From: Platycnemis pennipes
Taxonomy: Eukaryota; Arthropoda; Insecta; Odonata; Platycnemididae
Assembly: GCA_933228895.1 (NCBI GenBank)
Contig: OW121846.1
Location: forward strand, 149,962,746-150,026,745
DNA length: 64,000 nucleotides
Direction: 5' to 3'
Program-made: the position numbers and the translations under genes
Shown here: positions 50,649-59,666 of the stretch, in pieces
Layout of the letters: each line of letters opens with the position of its first letter
Position numbering within the stretch: the first letter of the stretch is position 1
Notes under the pieces: model-generated
Databases searched by the model: none
What the model was told of the DNA's origin: nothing
The model's input: the letters and a program-made list of their open reading frames with translations, nothing else

Positions 50649-50754
50649 GCTACTCTCTGTCCTGTTACCCTGATAATGTCTACGGAGTAGACGAAACCCG
50701 GGTCGGCAAATTAAAAATAGTGTGGAGTATACAGAGTATTTTTATTTCATTTAA
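50649..50754 (+). repeat. Penelope terminal arm, right copy (inverted)
   Basis: Inverted copy of 49,676-49,780. Differences include GGAGTAG for GTAGTAG in the central hairpin loop and CTACTCT for CTACACT at the outer end. Both arms share the same CTGATAATG core. Confidence 0.85.
50656..50730 (+). ncRNA. Hammerhead-ribozyme-like motif in the Penelope arm, right copy
   Basis: Core CTGATAA at 50,670-50,676, stem II GTCTAC-GGA-GTAGAC at 50,678-50,692, GAAA at 50,693-50,696, CCCGGG at 50,697-50,702 and the TC of the cleavage triplet at 50,703-50,704. Outer stem I is weaker than in the left copy because CTACACT has become CTACTCT. It carries the same G8-to-A change. Confidence 0.5.
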
Positions 50755-50764
50755 ATTGCGTAGA

Positions 50765-51200
50765 CTGGAGTCCGTCATGGAGTTTCTTAAAAATGTGTCC
50801 TGTATTCAACGTACTCATACTTCTTTCGGACAATACAGTCGATAAGGGAAATGTCTGAATCAGTCTTGTGATTCCCACAGTTTCTTGATATACCTACTTT
50901 ACCCAGGCCATTGTCCAAAAATATTTAAGTAACAAATGTTCCGGAAAGTGTTTACTCTCGTTGGAATAGACATTAATGGGTTCATTTTTTAGCTGTTCAC
51001 TGTTAAATAATGAATGCATTTTATTAGGCTACTCAATTTCGGTGAGGTAAATGATGTATTTTATGCAGGATCTTCATCTAGTAATTCTGCAAAATAGAAG
51101 TTGTAGAAGTCTTCAAAATGAGATTCCATGTGGACAACGAAGGCGTCAATTATTTCAAAAGCCAGCCTTCTGAATTAGTGAAACGTGTCTAGTCCATCCT
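50765..51200 (-). pseudogene. hAT transposase relic, C-terminal (hATC dimerisation) region
   Basis: Reading the minus strand from 50,878, one frame gives GITRLIQTFPLSTVLSERSM followed by STLNTGHIFKKLHD. The pattern of a hydrophobic helix, a P-[LV]-S-T turn, an E-R-x-[FM]-S-x-[LM] core and a following basic stretch is the conserved C-terminal dimerisation motif of hAT transposases. Upstream, fragments such as EIIDAFVVHMESHFEDF (about 51,100-51,160) resemble the region of the catalytic domain that precedes it. Frames are broken by several stops and shifts, so no functional protein is possible. Product would have been a DDE-type cut-and-paste transposase. The motif is identified by eye. Confidence 0.65.
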
Positions 51201-51665
51201 GGTTGTTGTTGTTCAGTCCTTTAGTTGTAGGTTGACTTGTTATTTTCCAACCACTAAACGAAGAAAAAATTCACATGCAGCGAAACTGTTTCATAAAGAA
51301 TCAGTCTCTCTTAATTTCCCTCCGTCTCGCCATCTCTTGATCATTCGCTGAGACTCGGAAGGGCGCAGCAACTAGGCGCGAGAGTCTAGGGTCTCAGCGC
51401 GCAAGATTCGCGCAGTTTCAGGTTCAAGCGTCCGGCGGCGATTAAGCGTATGCGCATGCGCCATCCGGCCATTTGGAGTGTACCAGCAGCCAGACTCCCA
51501 AGCCTCCAAAACATCCAAACCACTTCAACGCAACACAATGTGCAGAAATATAGGCTATATTTATTTTTCCTATGCTTTCTCGGCATCAGAAAATGCATGA
51601 CAGAGCTGAAAAAATAGTATATGTTTTACTGTAATCATTTTTGGTATTCTCAGGCTCCCAGACTA
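51201..51665. other. hAT right subterminal region without a supported gene
   Basis: GC-richer stretch with GCGCGAG, CGCGCAAGATTCGCGC and GTATGCGCATGCGC words (about 51,378-51,460), which looks like the 5' untranslated and promoter side of the hAT. A 70-codon minus frame at 51,386-51,598 shows no recognisable domain. Confidence 0.4.
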
Positions 51666-51684
51666 CCCTTCAGCTTCGCCACTG
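51666..51684 (-). repeat. hAT terminal inverted repeat, right
   Basis: Plus strand reads CCCTTCAGCTTCGCCACTG; its reverse complement starts CAGTGGCGAAGCTGAAGGG, matching the left end. Confidence 0.92.
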
Positions 51685-51692
51685 GTCTGAAC
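51685..51692. repeat. hAT target-site duplication, right copy
   Basis: GTCTGAAC, identical to 49,163-49,170. Perfect identity suggests a not very ancient insertion, although repeated satellite context could also keep the word intact. Confidence 0.95.
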
Positions 51693-52355
51693 AGGGCATT
51701 ATACGGGGTATAATTCAGGAGTAGTCTGAAGGCGAGTAGGAAATGACGCGCGTCAGGACGATCGTAGTCTGAACAGGGCATTATACGGGGTATAATTCAG
51801 GAATAGTCTGAAGGCGAGTAGGAAATGACGCGCGTCAGGACCATCGTAGTCTGAACAGGGCATTATACGGGGTATAATTCAGGAGTCGTCTGAAGGCGAG
51901 TAGGAAATGACGCGCGTCAGGACCATCGTAGTCTGAACAGGGCATTATACGGGGTATAATTCAGGAGTCGTCTGAAGGCGAGTAGGAAATGACGCGCGTC
52001 ACGCCCATCGTAGTCTGAACAGGGCATTATACGGGGTATAATTCAAGAGTAGTCTGAAGGCGAGTAGGAAATGACCCGCGTCAGGACCATCGTAGTCTGA
52101 ACAGGGCATTATACGGGGTATAATTCAGGAGTCGTCTGAAGGCGAGTAGGAAATGACGCGCGTCAGGACCATCGTAGTCTGAGCAGGGCATTACACGGGG
52201 TATAATTCAGGAGTAGTCTGAAGGCGAGTAGGAAATGACGCGCGTCAGGACCATCGTAGTCTGAACAGGGCATTATACGGGGTATAATTCAAGAGTAGTC
52301 TGAAGGCGAGTAGGAAATGACGCGCGTCAGGACCATCGTAGTCTGAACAAGGCAT
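51685..52355. repeat. 82-bp satellite, right part (about 8 copies)
   Basis: Continuation of the 82-bp array after the hAT insertion, same orientation, unit starts near 51,707 and then every 82 bp to about 52,281. Copies differ by single bases (GGAGTAG or GGAGTCG, AGGACC or ACGCCC); one copy has CCCGCG in place of CGCGCG, breaking its palindrome. The array ends within AACAAGGCATGCGCA. Total array with the left part is about 11 copies. Confidence 0.95.
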
Positions 52356-52561
52356 GCGCATCGCGAGGGTGCAAAAGGCAGACAACTTTTGAACCCGCCA
52401 CAGATATATACTACTAGATTGGCAATGCCCTATGCTTCACCATAGGCGCAACTGAAGCCGGGTTTGCGCTCTCGCCGCCATATTGGGTTCACCTTCGCGA
52501 GCTTTTTTCCATTGGGACCAGTGTGTTTTTTTTGTGACATTACCAGCTTCAAGAAATAAGG
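52356..52561 (+). other. GC-rich sequence resembling a gene 5' region
   Basis: After the 82-bp satellite the sequence becomes GC-rich and unique: GCATGCGCATCGCGAGGG, GCGCTCTCGCCGCCATATTG, then CCATTGGGACCAGTG and a T8 run, ending just before an ATG at 52,562. It resembles a promoter or 5' leader with a CCATTGG (CCAAT-type) word. No TATA box at a convincing distance. Confidence 0.25.
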
Positions 52562-52650
52562 ATGGTTAACCATTTTGTTGTGTGAGGATGCACTTTTAAA
52601 TATACCACGCGGAAGAAAAATGCTGGGACCGAAAATGTGTCTTTAAACGC
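52562..52650 (+). pseudogene. Possible broken first exon, THAP-zinc-finger-like
   Basis: From ATG 52,562 the frame gives MVNHFVV, a TGA stop, then GCTFKYTTRKKNAGTENVSL, followed by a good splice donor (CGC|GTAAGT at 52,651). The M-V-N-x-x-V-V-x-G-C start and the VSL end recall the first exon of THAP-domain proteins, DNA-binding zinc fingers common in arthropod genomes and P-type transposons. The first zinc-binding cysteine would be the F, and a stop lies two codons before the G-C, so this copy would be dead. No second exon was found. The resemblance is weak and by eye; chance is possible. Confidence 0.3.
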
Positions 52651-53675
52651 GTAAGTACATTAATAAACCTAACTTTGATAACGTTAACTCATCTTGCATC
52701 AGTACATTTTTTCCCTCTGTAACTATGAAAAAAAACGTAAAATTGAAGTATTCATTAATTATATTAGCATCAGACAACTTCATTTCTTTATACAACATAA
52801 AATTTTGCTGAATTAATCCTTTGATTTATACAATATTCAGTAGTACCGCCACTACGTATTTTAACCAAGGGAAAATTATCTACCATTTCAAATAAGTAAT
52901 ATTATGCCCATGCATGCACGAGAATCATTAAAGACTTAGTAATATTTTTTCTCCTAGTAATTCAATTACGACCATGTAGAAAAAATAGCCATTTCTCTGG
53001 TTTTACAGTTTGATTGGTAAATTATTACGAATGTTGATGTTGTGGTTGGGAGCTGTGTAATAATGGGTTATTGTATTTAGTAATGTAATGGTAATATAAT
53101 AGGAGTCAAAATAATATGAGAGGCCTTCGTCTAATCATATCGACAGCATTATGTGCATTCAACACATTAAAATTCAGAAGCATTCCTGTCCTGAATACTT
53201 CATAACTTTTTTGGGTTGGAGAAATCGATCTCTATTTTTCCAATTAGCATTTCAACTTATCCCTATGGTTTGCTGTAGGTAACTACTGATTCCTTGAAAT
53301 CTGAGGGGAATAAACCTATGGCATGCCAAATACATGGGTTATATCATTAAGTAAGAATGGGGGCTAAGTTGATATTTTACTCTGTGGATCTACCTCAGTG
53401 ATCTGAAGCATGTGTGATTTACTTCCTTGGAGATTTTTCTTTTGAAATTTCATTCAGCAAAGTCGATTAAAAAGGAATTTTTGTTCCAAATTGTCATTTA
53501 GACCACTGCAGAATTTGAGCAATATTAAACCATAAAAGTTTCTTTTCAGATTGTGAATGGGAAATAATGTGTACTTTTGGCTGTATATTAAGTTGTCAGG
53601 CTATCTTTCATGACATTCATGGAACTTGATGGTGACAGTGATTCATTGATAATTATATCAGGAACTGGCTTATAA
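52651..53675. other. AT-rich unassigned sequence
   Basis: About 1 kb with no reading frame or family I recognise. It contains acceptor-like pyrimidine tracts (TTTCTTTTCAG near 53,540). Its right end, 53,527-53,675, shares ordered words with 62,519-62,616 on the other side of the foldback-like element. Confidence 0.4.
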
Positions 53676-54480
53676 CCCTGGGGAAAAAACCGAGTTAAAA
53701 CGAGGTAAATCCAGTTAAATTTGAACCTGGACCAACTCGTAGGTACGAGTTATCACCTCGTTTGAGATGGTTTCAACTCTCAGGCCCCGCACACACATAC
53801 AACACGCAAGGCAAGCAGTCCCGGCGAAAAATCGAAATACCTAGTTTCAACTCGTTCAATGTGGAATTTGTATTAAGTGGTTTCAAATTGCAGACGAGGG
53901 ACCTTGTCTAAACTCGGTTCACCTCGTTCGAGGTGGATGTCGTATCAAGTGGTTTCAATATGCAAACGAGGTAACGTGTCTAACCTCGGTTCACCTCGTT
54001 CGAGGTGGATGTCGTATCAAGTGGTTTCAAATTGCAGACGAGGTAACTTGTCTAAACTCGGTTCACCTCGTTCGAGGTGGATGTCGCATCAAGGTGTTTT
54101 ACCTCGTATCCAAAGCTTCTCGTTTTAACCTGATTCACCTCGTTCGAGGTAGATGTCGTATCAAGTGGTTTTACCTCGTATCCAACGCTTCTCGTTTTAA
54201 CCTGATTCACCTCGTTCGTCGTGGAAGTGGTTTTACCTCGTATCCAAAGTTTCTCGTTTTAACTTGATTTCACCTCGTTGGTTGTGGATTTCGTATCAAG
54301 TGGTTTTACCTCGTACCCAGCGCTTCTCGTTTTAACCTGATTAACCTCGTTCGCCATGGATTCCGTATCAAGTGGTTTTACCTCGTATCCTTAAGGCTTC
54401 TCGTTTTATCCTGATTCACCTCGTTTGAGGTGGATCTCGTATCAAGCAGTTTTACGTAGTATACTAAGCCTCGTAGTTCC
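53676..54480 (+). repeat. Left arm of the foldback-like element
   Basis: Outer 200 bp hold short spaced words (CGAGTTAAAACGAGG, CCAACTCGTAGGTACGAG, CACCTCGTTTGAGATGG); the inner part is a 72-bp tandem array. CTCGTT or its complement recurs at short, irregular spacing throughout. Confidence 0.6.
53877..54450 (+). repeat. 72-bp tandem repeat, about 8 copies
   Basis: Units begin GTGGTTT at 53,877, 53,949, 54,021, 54,093, 54,165, 54,227, 54,300 and 54,372: 72 bp each except for one 10-bp deletion and small shifts. Each contains the hairpin-like ACCTCG-TT-CGAGGT or a decayed form, followed by GGATGTCGTATCAA. Two subtypes alternate regionally: ATTGCAGACGAGG units first, then ACCTCGTATCCAACGCTTC units. 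The 83-codon plus frame in the array (53,877-54,128) is a repeat by-product. Confidence 0.88.
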
Positions 54481-55179
54481 ATTATAGATACAAATGTCAT
54501 AGCATAAATAGACAAAATGACTAAAAGATACCTATATCACTGGGTTCACGTCGTAATATTTTGACATAAATTAAATATTTGCTTTCTATATAGGTAGCTA
54601 ATTAATTCATTTTTAATATCCAGTATTTTCATTTATGACGTTTGTAAGTCGTGTTAATATATCAATTATATATAATAGCTATATGAACGGTCATAATAGT
54701 TCATATCGCCACTATAATCGCCAATCTGAATCAATCCAATCCGAAACCAATCGCACTGATGCGAAATATTCTTGACAGAAATTGTTAATGAATATCCCGG
54801 TCTTAACATACATGCAATGTTCTGGTAATAATTATGGTATAACTTCTATGAGCAATTACAACATATGTTGTAATAGCTCGTAGAAATTTGAATTTACTCC
54901 TGTAAATACATTAAGAAAATTAAATATGGCCATACTGCTATTACATATGTATATTGTAATTGCTATTACAATATATATTGTATTATTGGTTTAAATAAAT
55001 TACTATTTTTAGTATGTAGTCTCTACAGTCTCTATAGTTTGTTTATTTACTTGGAAGGTTTTCAACAACAACAGGAAACCGGATGTTTAAAAAAAATGAA
55101 CTCTCCCATTATTATAAACGCAATTTAAACTCCTTCATTTAATAATGTGACAATATAAATATGGAAGTAAAAGAAAAAA
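54481..55179. other. Interior AT-rich sequence of the foldback-like element
   Basis: No reading frame or motif supports a gene. It contains near-palindromic AT words such as TTACAATATATATTGTA near 54,950-55,000 and ends in the TAAA target duplication of the Gypsy element. Confidence 0.4.
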
Positions 55180-55183
55180 TAAA
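55180..55183. repeat. Gypsy target-site duplication, left copy (TAAA)
   Basis: TAAA directly precedes the TG that opens the plus-strand edge of the left LTR; the same TAAA follows the right LTR at 59,967-59,970. Four to five bp is normal for Ty3/Gypsy. The word is low-complexity, so chance agreement cannot be excluded. Confidence 0.65.
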
Positions 55184-55487
55184 TGTGAGGCAAGGGGGGG
55201 GGGGGGAGATACGGACTGGGAACAGATTTCACCAACACACTGAAACACACAGCACTCCCAAGGTAACTCCCAACTTTATTAAGGTTGGATACAGCCACGA
55301 GCCCCTTGCTCGCGTGGTCAACCCTTCCCAAACGTCTCATGCACCGTCTATCCCACCCCGCCATACTCACGGCTTCTCGCCGACTGCTGTCGCGTCACTA
55401 CTCCGCGCGGCGGCGTCGGCCTCGTTCTATGGCGTCCCCCTGGGGGGCAGCACCGACTGGACCTTCTCTTACGGCCGTACGCTGACA
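55184..55487 (-). repeat. Gypsy 3' LTR (left copy)
   Basis: 304 bp matching 59,667-59,966. On the minus strand it opens TGTCAGCG and closes with a C13 run, CTTGCCTCACA, i.e. TG...CA ends. A poly(A) signal AATAAA lies on the minus strand at 55,275-55,280. The purine-containing AGGAAGGG just upstream (about 55,492-55,505 in plus coordinates) is a candidate polypurine tract. The pol frame runs 140 bp into this LTR. Confidence 0.93.
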
Positions 55488-58400
55488 GTCGGCCCTTCCT
55501 GATTTCAGGGCCGTCCTCGGCCCGATCTGGCTGTTGGCTGCCCTCTTCTTCCTCAGCATCGGGGTCCTCTTCGATCCGCTCTTGCGCTCCCCGGTCTAGG
55601 AGGCTGCTCTGTAGTGGGTTGTCGTCTTCTTCTTCTGCTACTGGGGCATAGTCATGGGGAGGTTGGCACCATGGTTTCATCCGATCCGCACAAAAGACAG
55701 AATGAAACCTCCTCTGGGTTCTGGCTGCTCCTGGGATATCTGTCAACAAATACCTATCTCTGGGGAAGACCTTTTCCACCCTGTATGGTCCCTTAAACTT
55801 GGGTGCTAGCTTTCGAGACGTTCCTGTCGCCTGGGCTTCTCGCTCAACTAACACTAGATCTCCTCGCATGTATCTCTTTGGCTCTTTGTGAGCTTCGTCG
55901 AACCTTTTCTTCTGTCTCTCCTGACATGTTACCATCCTGCCTATAGCTTCCTTCCTAATCTCCTCTACCACCTCTTTGCTCACTTTAGGTTCATCTTCCT
56001 GCAATGTCATTATCACTCGGTTTTTTAACGCGTTCCGGGGGCGGTACGCGAACAACAGTTCATGAGCACTGGACCCTAACGTCTTGTTCTCCATCGAGTT
56101 CATGGCAAATTGAATGTCTTTCAAGCACCCATCCCAATCACTTCCATCCTCCGATGAAGTCATCGTCGTGATTCCTCGAGTAATTACGGCGTTTGATCTC
56201 TCTACTTGTCCGTTTGCCCTGGGGGTCGCAGTAGCGGTCTTGATGTGTTTTATTTGATGTTCCTCACAGAACTCCTCAAATTCTCTTGACGTGTATGCCG
56301 TTCCTCTATCCGAAATAATACGGTCCGGACAACCAAACAAGCTAACAATCTCACTCAGGGCCTCACAAACTTATTTCGACCTCGTGTTTTTCACAGCTCG
56401 AAGTACTATGAACTTCGTAAAATTGTCTTGGTATGCGAGGACATACTCACTGCCTCTCTTGCTCCGAGGGAACGGCCCTAAGTGGTCTACGTTCACGGTA
56501 TGAAAGGGTGTACCCTCGCGCTTAGTTGGATATAGTATTCCCTCCTTCTTCCCACCTGGTAACTTGTGGTAGGCACATTCAATACAGGCTGCGATGTATC
56601 TCTTTACCTTTTTCCTCATCTTCGGGAACCAGAAATATCTCCTCAGATGTTCCAAAGTCTTTTCTTCTCCGTTATGTCCCATATCATCATGGCTTCCTTT
56701 TATTATTCTCCAAATGGCATCTCCTGGGACGACCCAACGACTTCCTCCTTCAACTCTTCGACATATTCGATGGTCTCTTATCACGTAGTCAGTGTGCACT
56801 TGCTTATCCTCATTTGTATTTGCTGGTTTTTGCAACATCGCATTAATTTTCTGGAGACTCGGATCTTGCAGCTGTATGGTCAACAGCCAATCCTCCTGCT
56901 GAATTCTCGTGGTGAATATCCTAGAGTCTACCATTTCAGGTTCTTCCGCATTATCTACCGGGTTTCTGCTAAGGGCATCTACATGTCCCATGCTCTTGCC
57001 TGGTCGGTATTCGATTTCAAAGTCGTACTCCTGTAGTCTCAACCACCACCTGGCGATCCTTGGCAACAGCTCCCTTTTAGTCATCGCTGTCTTTAACGCG
57101 TTACAGTCCGTTACGACTTTGAACATCCGGTCCAACAAGTACATCCTGAATTTGTCGACCGCCTCTACTACCGCTAATGCTTCAAGCTCGTAGCTGTGAT
57201 ACGACTTCTCGGCATCCGTAGTCTGTCTGCTATAGTAAGCCACAGGTCTCAAAGGTTCCTCATCTCGCGATTGCAAAAGAATTCCTGCTAATCCATGTTT
57301 GCTGGCGTCTGTGTGGACCTCGTGCCTCGCACCCACGTCAAAAAGCGCCAGCATCGGTCTTTCGACTAATCTCCTCTTGAGTTCCTGGAAGGCTACCTCT
57401 TGTTCCTCATTCCACTCGAACTCCACTCCATTCTTTGTCAATTTCGTCAACGGTTGACTAATCGCAGCAAATCTTGGCACAAACCTCCTAAAGAAGCCGG
57501 CCAGTCCAATGAATTGCCTGATTTCGTGGACACTTTCCGGTCGCTTGAACTCTCTCACAGCTCGAATCTTTCGTTCCCCGGGTGTAATTCCATCTGCGTT
57601 TATCTCGAACCCCAAATAATCTACTCGCTCCTTGAAGAAATCGCATTTCGCCAACTTTAATGTCAGTCCTGTGTCTTTGAGTACTCCCAAGAACCTCTCT
57701 AACTTCTCAAGTCCTTCTTTCACGGTTCTACTCGGGATCAGCACATCATCCATATATACCAAAACATCCCCTGGTTTCGTCTTCCTGATGACTTGTCTCA
57801 TCATCAGATTAAACACGGCTGGTGCGTTTACCAGGCCAAAGATCAATTAGTTGAACTCATACAATCCTTGCGGAGTCACAAAGGCCGTAAGATGCCTAGA
57901 CTGAGGCGCCACGGGGATTTGATAGTAACCCGAAGCGAAGTCTAAAGTGGAAAAATATCGGTTTCCCGCGAGGCTGTCTAACTGTTCATCAATAGCCGGC
58001 ATTGGAAACTTCTCCTTCCTGGTCTTCTGGTTCAGCCCTCTATAGTCGATGCATAATCTATTCTCTCCATCTGCCTTTTTCACTAACAGAGCTGGGCTAG
58101 CATATTCTGACGTTGAGGCTTGGACTAATCCCATCTTAATCAGCTCCTCCACCGCTTTCTGCATGTTCTCTCTTTTGGCGTAAGGTAGGCGATACGGCCG
58201 TGCCGTCACAGGTCTGTCGTCGTTCAAGTCAATGCTGAACCTGGTGAAGTTCGCCTTGCCTAACTCACTTAGGTTTTTAGCAAAACATCCCCTGAATCTA
58301 TTTACGAGGTCGTATATTGCCTCTTCCTCTTGCATCGACAGGTTCTCATTCACGTCCATCTCGTCCTTCTGGATTCGTGACTCCTCTTCCTCTCTCCGCA

Positions 58401-58692
58401 CTTGAGAGTTCCTTCCCTTCTTAATGACAACATCTTCTCTGGAAATAGTGAGTTTCCCGAACTCCTTTTCGACTCGAACTCCTGGCTGGTCTAAGGCACT
58501 CCGCCCTACGATGATAGCATCCTCCTGAGAATATTCTGGGACGATCAAAACCTCTACCTCCACGTTCACATCGTCCACCTTCAAGTTCATCCGTTTCGAG
58601 CCAATAGCTTTACAACTCCCGGATCCAAAGCCTACTAAACACTTACGGCTTGCCTCATACTCGACTCTTAGTTCTTCAGCGACGTCTCTCTC
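55348..58692 (-). pseudogene. pol: Pol polyprotein: protease end, RT, RNase H, integrase; interrupted by two TAA codons
   Basis: The frame can be followed from about 58,692 (-1 relative to gag) to 55,348. The first part ends the protease (IVGRSALD) and holds RT motifs LCIDYRGLNQK and LDFASGYYQIPV. A TAA at 57,847-57,849 interrupts it just before FGLVNAP. Then come the catalytic YMDD, RNase H (HTDASKHGLAG; VVTDCNALK; HVDALSRNP) and integrase with an H-H-C-C zinc motif (ending CIEC) and first catalytic D (VDHLGPF). A second TAA at 56,371-56,373 precedes the second D (SDRGTAYTS) and the E (NGQVERSN). A GPY module follows. The last about 46 codons lie in the 3' LTR. The enzyme set copies RNA to DNA and integrates it; this copy cannot make the full protein. 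Confidence 0.93.
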
Positions 58693-59468
58693 AAGGTGAC
58701 AACATCGCTTCCTAAATCAACAAAGCCAACGACCCGATCGCCATCTATCTCTATCCACTTGTGGTATTCATCCTTTATGCTGCAGTTGGGTCGTGCGATT
58801 TTCCTAATATTCCAACTTTTCTCACGCGGAGTCGTTCTCGGCGTTCCCTGCGGACAATCTTTTTGCAGATGTCCCGCCTGCTTGCACCGGTAACAAAGTC
58901 TCTCACGGGCGGCTATTCGGCACTCCCTAGCAAGGTGCCCTTCTTTACCACAATTGAGGCATACGCCCTGGGCTAGCGTTCTTTCACCCCTCACTTCCTT
59001 GACTTCGATCTTCTTGTCGCTGGTCGAAGGAGGTCGATTCTGATAAGTTGCTTTCTCTCCCATTCTCGCCCTATCGGTGACGTTCTCGTATCGTTTTATC
59101 TTGCGTAGTAGTCCTTCCACATCTTCAAAGTCACACATAGTCAACAGTTTCACCAGTTCCCTATCCCACATACCATTTAAAATGTATTTGATTAGGGACG
59201 CTTCATTTACTTCACCACGTCTAGCGATAGTCTTCATCGCGTAAACATATGACTCATGCGTCTCGCCACGCTGCATCCTTCTCTTTGTAAGGCTCAAGTG
59301 CACATCGGCTTGATCCTCCACTGATGGAAAACAATATAATAGTCCTCTCTTGAACGCCTCCCAAGAATGCACTTCTTCGGCCACGCTATTCAGCCATAGC
59401 TTCGCCGCTCCGTCTTCGCTTCCTACTCGACACTCGCCGTCCCACGACGCAATTGTCGGACTAGCCAT
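58668..59468 (-). pseudogene. gag: Gag (capsid/nucleocapsid) with two CCHC zinc knuckles and start of protease
   Basis: I take the ATG at 59,468 as the first ATG of the open part: 266 codons. Positions 170-183 and 192-205 are zinc knuckles ([28 protein letters not shown]) that bind retroelement RNA during packaging. A retropepsin-like active-site segment, GFVDLGSDV, sits near residues 249-257 with L in the place usually held by S or T. The frame then ends while the rest of the protease continues in the -1 frame. The capsid part is short for the family. An in-frame ATG at 59,564 followed by a TAA at 59,499-59,501 suggests the original gag began further upstream and was cut by a nonsense change. 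Confidence 0.85.
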
Positions 59469-59666
59469 CACTACGACTTTTAACCACACTCTCTCACCTT
59501 ACTCGGTCAACACTGGGTAGGGTTTGATGCTCTCCTTTCTACTGATGGCTGGCTGGGCACCCATTTACCGAGGTCAGCTGGACACGAACAACTTCTCGTC
59601 CACTGCAGCTCGTCGGACACGTACCTCACTACGGGCACCTTTGGACACTTTATCCCACTTCTGAAC
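59469..59666 (-). other. Gypsy 5' leader
   Basis: 198 bp between the 5' LTR and the first ATG of the open gag part. It contains a short in-frame segment from ATG 59,564 (begins MGAQPAISRK) that stops at TAA 59,499-59,501, in the same frame as gag. Either an upstream peptide or the lost gag N-terminus. Confidence 0.5.

Larger units (their letters stand above)
49676..50754 (-). mobile_element. Penelope-like retroelement fragment, 5'-truncated, with inverted terminal arms
   Basis: In minus-strand order the fragment holds an inverted arm (50,754-50,649), a reverse transcriptase C-terminal relic (50,629 to about 50,488), a linker and GIY-YIG endonuclease relic (about 50,400-49,889), a short 3' part, and the second arm (49,780-49,676). 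RT followed by a C-terminal GIY-YIG domain is diagnostic of Penelope-like elements. 5' truncation and terminal repeats in inverted orientation are also usual for this class. It sits inside the hAT, so either it inserted there or the hAT captured it; no target duplication could be defined. Confidence 0.8.
49171..51684 (-). mobile_element. hAT-family DNA transposon, 2,514 bp, defective, with internal Penelope fragment
   Basis: The ends are inverted repeats: the left end begins CAGTGGCGAAGCTAAGG and the reverse complement of the right end begins CAGTGGCGAAGCTGAAGG. CAGTGGCG-type ends plus the 8-bp duplication GTCTGAAC identify the hAT superfamily. A decayed hAT transposase C-terminal region is readable on the minus strand between about 50,765 and 51,200; the N-terminal two thirds is missing or unreadable. 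The centre is occupied by a Penelope-like fragment (about 49,676-50,754). At about 2.5 kb with no intact transposase it cannot move by itself. Confidence 0.92.

Noticed and set aside
50627..50845. 72-codon plus frame
   Set aside because: Lies mainly in the inverted Penelope arm and continues antisense to the hAT transposase relic.
55161..55502. Plus-strand frames in the Gypsy LTRs (also 59,670-59,969)
   Set aside because: Present in both LTRs, antisense to the element and without recognisable content.
56291..58976. Several plus-strand frames of 60-156 codons across the Gypsy body
   Set aside because: Antisense shadows of gag and pol.
59640..59666. Primer-binding site next to the Gypsy 5' LTR
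   Set aside because: The sequence following the LTR on the minus strand does not begin with TGG and I could not match it to a tRNA 3' end.
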